Below are positions 49,903 to 51,690 of a stretch of DNA of 51,690 bases, one piece after another. The notes beneath the pieces were generated by a model that worked only from the letters and a program-made list of their open reading frames with translations, had not been told where the DNA came from and did no database searches. The first letter of the stretch is position 1. The number at the start of each line of letters is the position of its first letter. This DNA comes from JADLEX01 sp964586775 (lineage in GTDB: Bacteria > Lernaellota > Lernaellaia > JACKCT01), in contig CAZPJD010000302.1 of NCBI GenBank assembly GCA_964586775.1, positions 1-51,690 of the forward strand, given 5' to 3'. The translations under genes were made by a program, and so were the position numbers.

Positions 49903-50604
49903 TCAGCAGCCGCAGACCGAATCGCCGTCGTCGTCATCGTCGTCCGCCGGCTGCGTATCGTCGTCAGACGTATCGTCGTCCGCCGTGTCGTCGTCGGTCG
50001 CGTTGTCATCGGCATCGTCATCCGTCGTATCGTCATCGACATCGTCGTCGGAGTCGTCGTCGGGATACCAATCGTCGTCGTCCGCGTCGTCATCCGAGTC
50101 GTCGTCGTCGCTGTCGTCGTCCGTCGGGTTGCACGGATCGTAAGTGAGCGTGGCGCTCATCTCGTGCGGGCCGTTCGGCGATCCGACGTCGCCCTCGATC
50201 AACACCTCGACCGTATTCTCGTTGGTGTTCACCGGCGTCGCGTTGAACGAAAAGATCGCCGTCTCGCCGTCGGCGAGCCCGCCGCCGGGGCCGGCGGTGC
50301 GCGTGAAGACCCACTGCACGCCGTTGCCGTTGGGGTAAGGCGTCGCGAACCAGAAGCCGTCGATCGACTGCGGCGGCGGCACGAAGAGGTCGCCGAGCAC
50401 CCACGAGTCGCCGAAGCTCACGTCCACGAAACGCAGCGTCTCGCCGTCGGGCGAGTCGTATTCCACCGAAATCTCGAAATACGACTCCGTCGCGCCGTCG
50501 AGGCACTCGGGCCCGGGATTCGAGATCACCGTGCCGGAGCCGATCGCCGCCACGAACGCGCACGGAACCAAGAGCGCAAACACCGCCATCCACATCCGTT
50601 TCAT
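49903..50604 (-). CDS. Secreted protein with C-terminal poly-Asp tail
   Basis: 233 aa from the ATG at 50604, preceded by GGAGGA. A cleavable signal (MWMAVFALLVPCAFVAAIG) is followed by about 130 residues of beta-rich sequence (ESYFEISVEYDSPDGETLRFVDVSFGD, then VQWVFTRTAGPGGGLADGETAIFSFN). The last about 75 residues are mostly Asp with Ser/Thr and end in DGDSVCGC. In the other poly-Asp proteins here the acidic run follows an N-terminal lipid anchor; here it is at the opposite end, with a terminal Cys-Gly-Cys. The function is unknown. Confidence 0.75.
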   Translation of the reverse strand: MKRMWMAVFALLVPCAFVAAIGSGTVISNPGPECLDGATESYFEISVEYDSPDGETLRFVDVSFGDSWVLGDLFVPPPQSIDGFWFATPYPNGNGVQWVFTRTAGPGGGLADGETAIFSFNATPVNTNENTVEVLIEGDVGSPNGPHEMSATLTYDPCNPTDDDSDDDDSDDDADDDDWYPDDDSDDDVDDDTTDDDADDNATDDDTADDDTSDDDTQPADDDDDDGDSVCGC

Positions 50605-50688
50605 GTCATTCCTCCGCGAGGGCCTCATGTCATCATAACGCGAGCGATGAACTTCGTTCAAGCAAACTGGAATTGCGTTGGTTATTGT

Positions 50689-51690
50689 TCAGCCGCGCGT
50701 CGCGTCGATCGTCGCCAGCCAGGATTCGAGAGCGTCGAGCTTCGGTCGATCGCTTGGCATGAGCCGCCCCTCCGCGTCCAGCGTGCGGAGAAGGTCTAGC
50801 GCTCGATGCAAGCGAAGTCCCGCGTATCGCGGATCGACGGTCGATGTTTTCACAAGGGAAACGACAAGGTCCACGGCGCGATCGGCCCGGCCCGGCTCCG
50901 CCGTCGCCAGACGCTCACGGATGTCCAGGGATTGCTCGAAGTACCGCTTCGCGTCCTCGCCGCGGCCCAGCGCGCTCATGAGATCGCCGAGCCGCTCGAA
51001 CGACACCGACAGGTCGCGTTGGTAGTCGGCCCGGCCCGGCTCCGCCGTCGCCAGACGCTCCGCGATGTCCAGGGATTGCTCGAAGTATCGCTTCGCGTCC
51101 TCGCCGCGGCCCAGCGCGCTCATGAGATCGCCGAGCCGCTCGAACGACACCGACAGGTCGCGTTGGTAGTCGGCCCGGCCGGGTTCGGCCTTCGCGAGGC
51201 GCTCCATGATTTCCACGTTTCGCAGGGCATAGGTCAGCGCGTCCACCGTTCGGCCGTGCAAAGACAGCACGAACGCCAGCTCGTCGAATGCAACGGCGAC
51301 CGTGTGTGGATCGTCGAGCGACTCGGCGAGGGGCATGACTTGGCCCCTCAGTACCGTTTCCGCCTCTTCGAATCGGCGACGGGCGACGAGCGATCGGACG
51401 GCGCGCTGAAGCAGGGCGAGCCGGGCTCGGCGCTCGTCCGGGTGGTCCGATCCGGCGAAGACGTCGGCCAGATCGAGGTAGTATTCCGGCTCTTCGAAGT
51501 CGGATGCCGCTGGCGTCTCGTCGGTGGACGGGTGCGTCCCGATATCGGAAATCGGGGGCAACGGCGGGCTCGGGAAACGAAATACCCGCTCGCGGATCGA
51601 CCAAAGATCGGGAGCGTGCCGGGCGATGAGGGCGGCCAGTTCGTTCGAGCCGGCCAAGGCGATGACGTGGGGGACGTCGCGCGCGACGAG
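50689..51690 (-). CDS. TPR-repeat protein, C-terminal part (runs off window)
   Basis: At least 333 aa; the frame is open to the window edge, so the start lies outside (the TTG at 51657 is probably internal). Residues near the edge (VPHVIALAGSNELAALIARHAPDLWSIRERVF) look like the end of an upstream domain. The remainder is TPR-like, with two nearly identical 48-residue repeats (AEPGRADYQRDLSVSFERLGDLMSALGRGEDAKRYFEQSLDI). This repeat type occurs in large signalling or NB-ARC-like proteins. The last about 50 residues are not repeated. Confidence 0.8.
   Translation of the reverse strand, partial: LVARDVPHVIALAGSNELAALIARHAPDLWSIRERVFRFPSPPLPPISDIGTHPSTDETPAASDFEEPEYYLDLADVFAGSDHPDERRARLALLQRAVRSLVARRRFEEAETVLRGQVMPLAESLDDPHTVAVAFDELAFVLSLHGRTVDALTYALRNVEIMERLAKAEPGRADYQRDLSVSFERLGDLMSALGRGEDAKRYFEQSLDIAERLATAEPGRADYQRDLSVSFERLGDLMSALGRGEDAKRYFEQSLDIRERLATAEPGRADRAVDLVVSLVKTSTVDPRYAGLRLHRALDLLRTLDAEGRLMPSDRPKLDALESWLATIDATRG
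50883..51220 (-). repeat. 144-bp near-perfect tandem repeats in the TPR gene
   Basis: Copies start at 50883, 51027 and 51171 with a period of exactly 144 bp (48 codons); the third copy is partial. Near-identity at the DNA level indicates recent duplication or gene conversion. Confidence 0.85.

Overview
The window is very GC-rich and gene-dense, with short intergenic gaps and frequent 4-nt ATGA/GTGA overlaps. Outer-membrane beta-barrels, a TonB-family protein, many lipoproteins and NagZ indicate a Gram-negative (didermal) bacterium. Secreted proteins with long poly-aspartate segments, a MopE-like DxDGD repeat lipoprotein ending in a choice-of-anchor Q signature, an NrsF/ECF sigma pair and a receiver-HATPase protein suggest an uncultured deltaproteobacterial-type lineage (Myxococcota or a neighbouring candidate phylum). 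That placement is inference. No rRNA, tRNA, transposase or CRISPR array was seen.

Layout. 1-3.7 kb: a minus-strand operon (conserved hypothetical, DksA/TraR zinc-finger protein, membrane protein cut by the window edge), rubredoxin, an ECF sigma factor with its NrsF-type membrane anti-sigma factor, and a Crp/Fnr regulator followed by two terminator hairpins. 3.7-15.4 kb: seven consecutive, translationally coupled, diverged paralogues of one large polytopic membrane protein family (546-564 aa each), directly downstream of ftsY. 15.5-19.7 kb: targeting and ribosome genes on the minus strand (ffh, rpsP, khpA-type KH protein, rimM, ftsY), with a set of tandem hairpins between ffh and rpsP and a palindromic repeat inside the ftsY linker. 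19.8-22.6 kb: nagZ, a receiver-HATPase protein and a lipoprotein. 22.7-24.5 kb: a lower-GC minus-strand trio of nucleotidyltransferase, HTH protein and HIT hydrolase. 24.6-27.9 kb: amidohydrolase, a DUF4143 ATPase with two perfect operator palindromes over its promoter, and an MtrA/DUF4346-like protein. 28-37.4 kb: secreted and lipoprotein genes (beta-helix lipoprotein, alpha/beta-hydrolase lipoprotein, GH88/105-like lipoprotein, DUF4349 lipoprotein), a saccharopine-dehydrogenase-like enzyme and a TetR regulator. 37.5-41.7 kb: an envelope operon of three beta-barrels and two TPR lipoproteins. 41.9-45.7 kb: small exported proteins, an anchored TPR protein, an SCP2-like protein and an iron-dependent alcohol dehydrogenase. 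45.7-47.6 kb: an OLD-type ATPase plus DUF4276 protein, a likely defence pair. 47.7 kb to the end: SGNH hydrolase, TonB-family protein, a secreted protein with a C-terminal poly-Asp tail, and a TPR protein running off the window.

The most unusual content is the seven-gene membrane-protein array. Its members share an N-x(2-4)-P-x-FA-x-R-x-H motif after the first membrane helix, a D-[DE]-[HQ] loop motif, an R-x-AF-x(2)-S-[NS]-G motif and a Lys-Lys/Arg...Tyr motif. In four of the seven the Lys codons form an uninterrupted A8 run. The biochemical role is unknown; a distant GT-C glycosyltransferase relationship is possible but not shown. Because the array follows ftsY, the SRP receptor and seven likely SRP clients may share transcripts.
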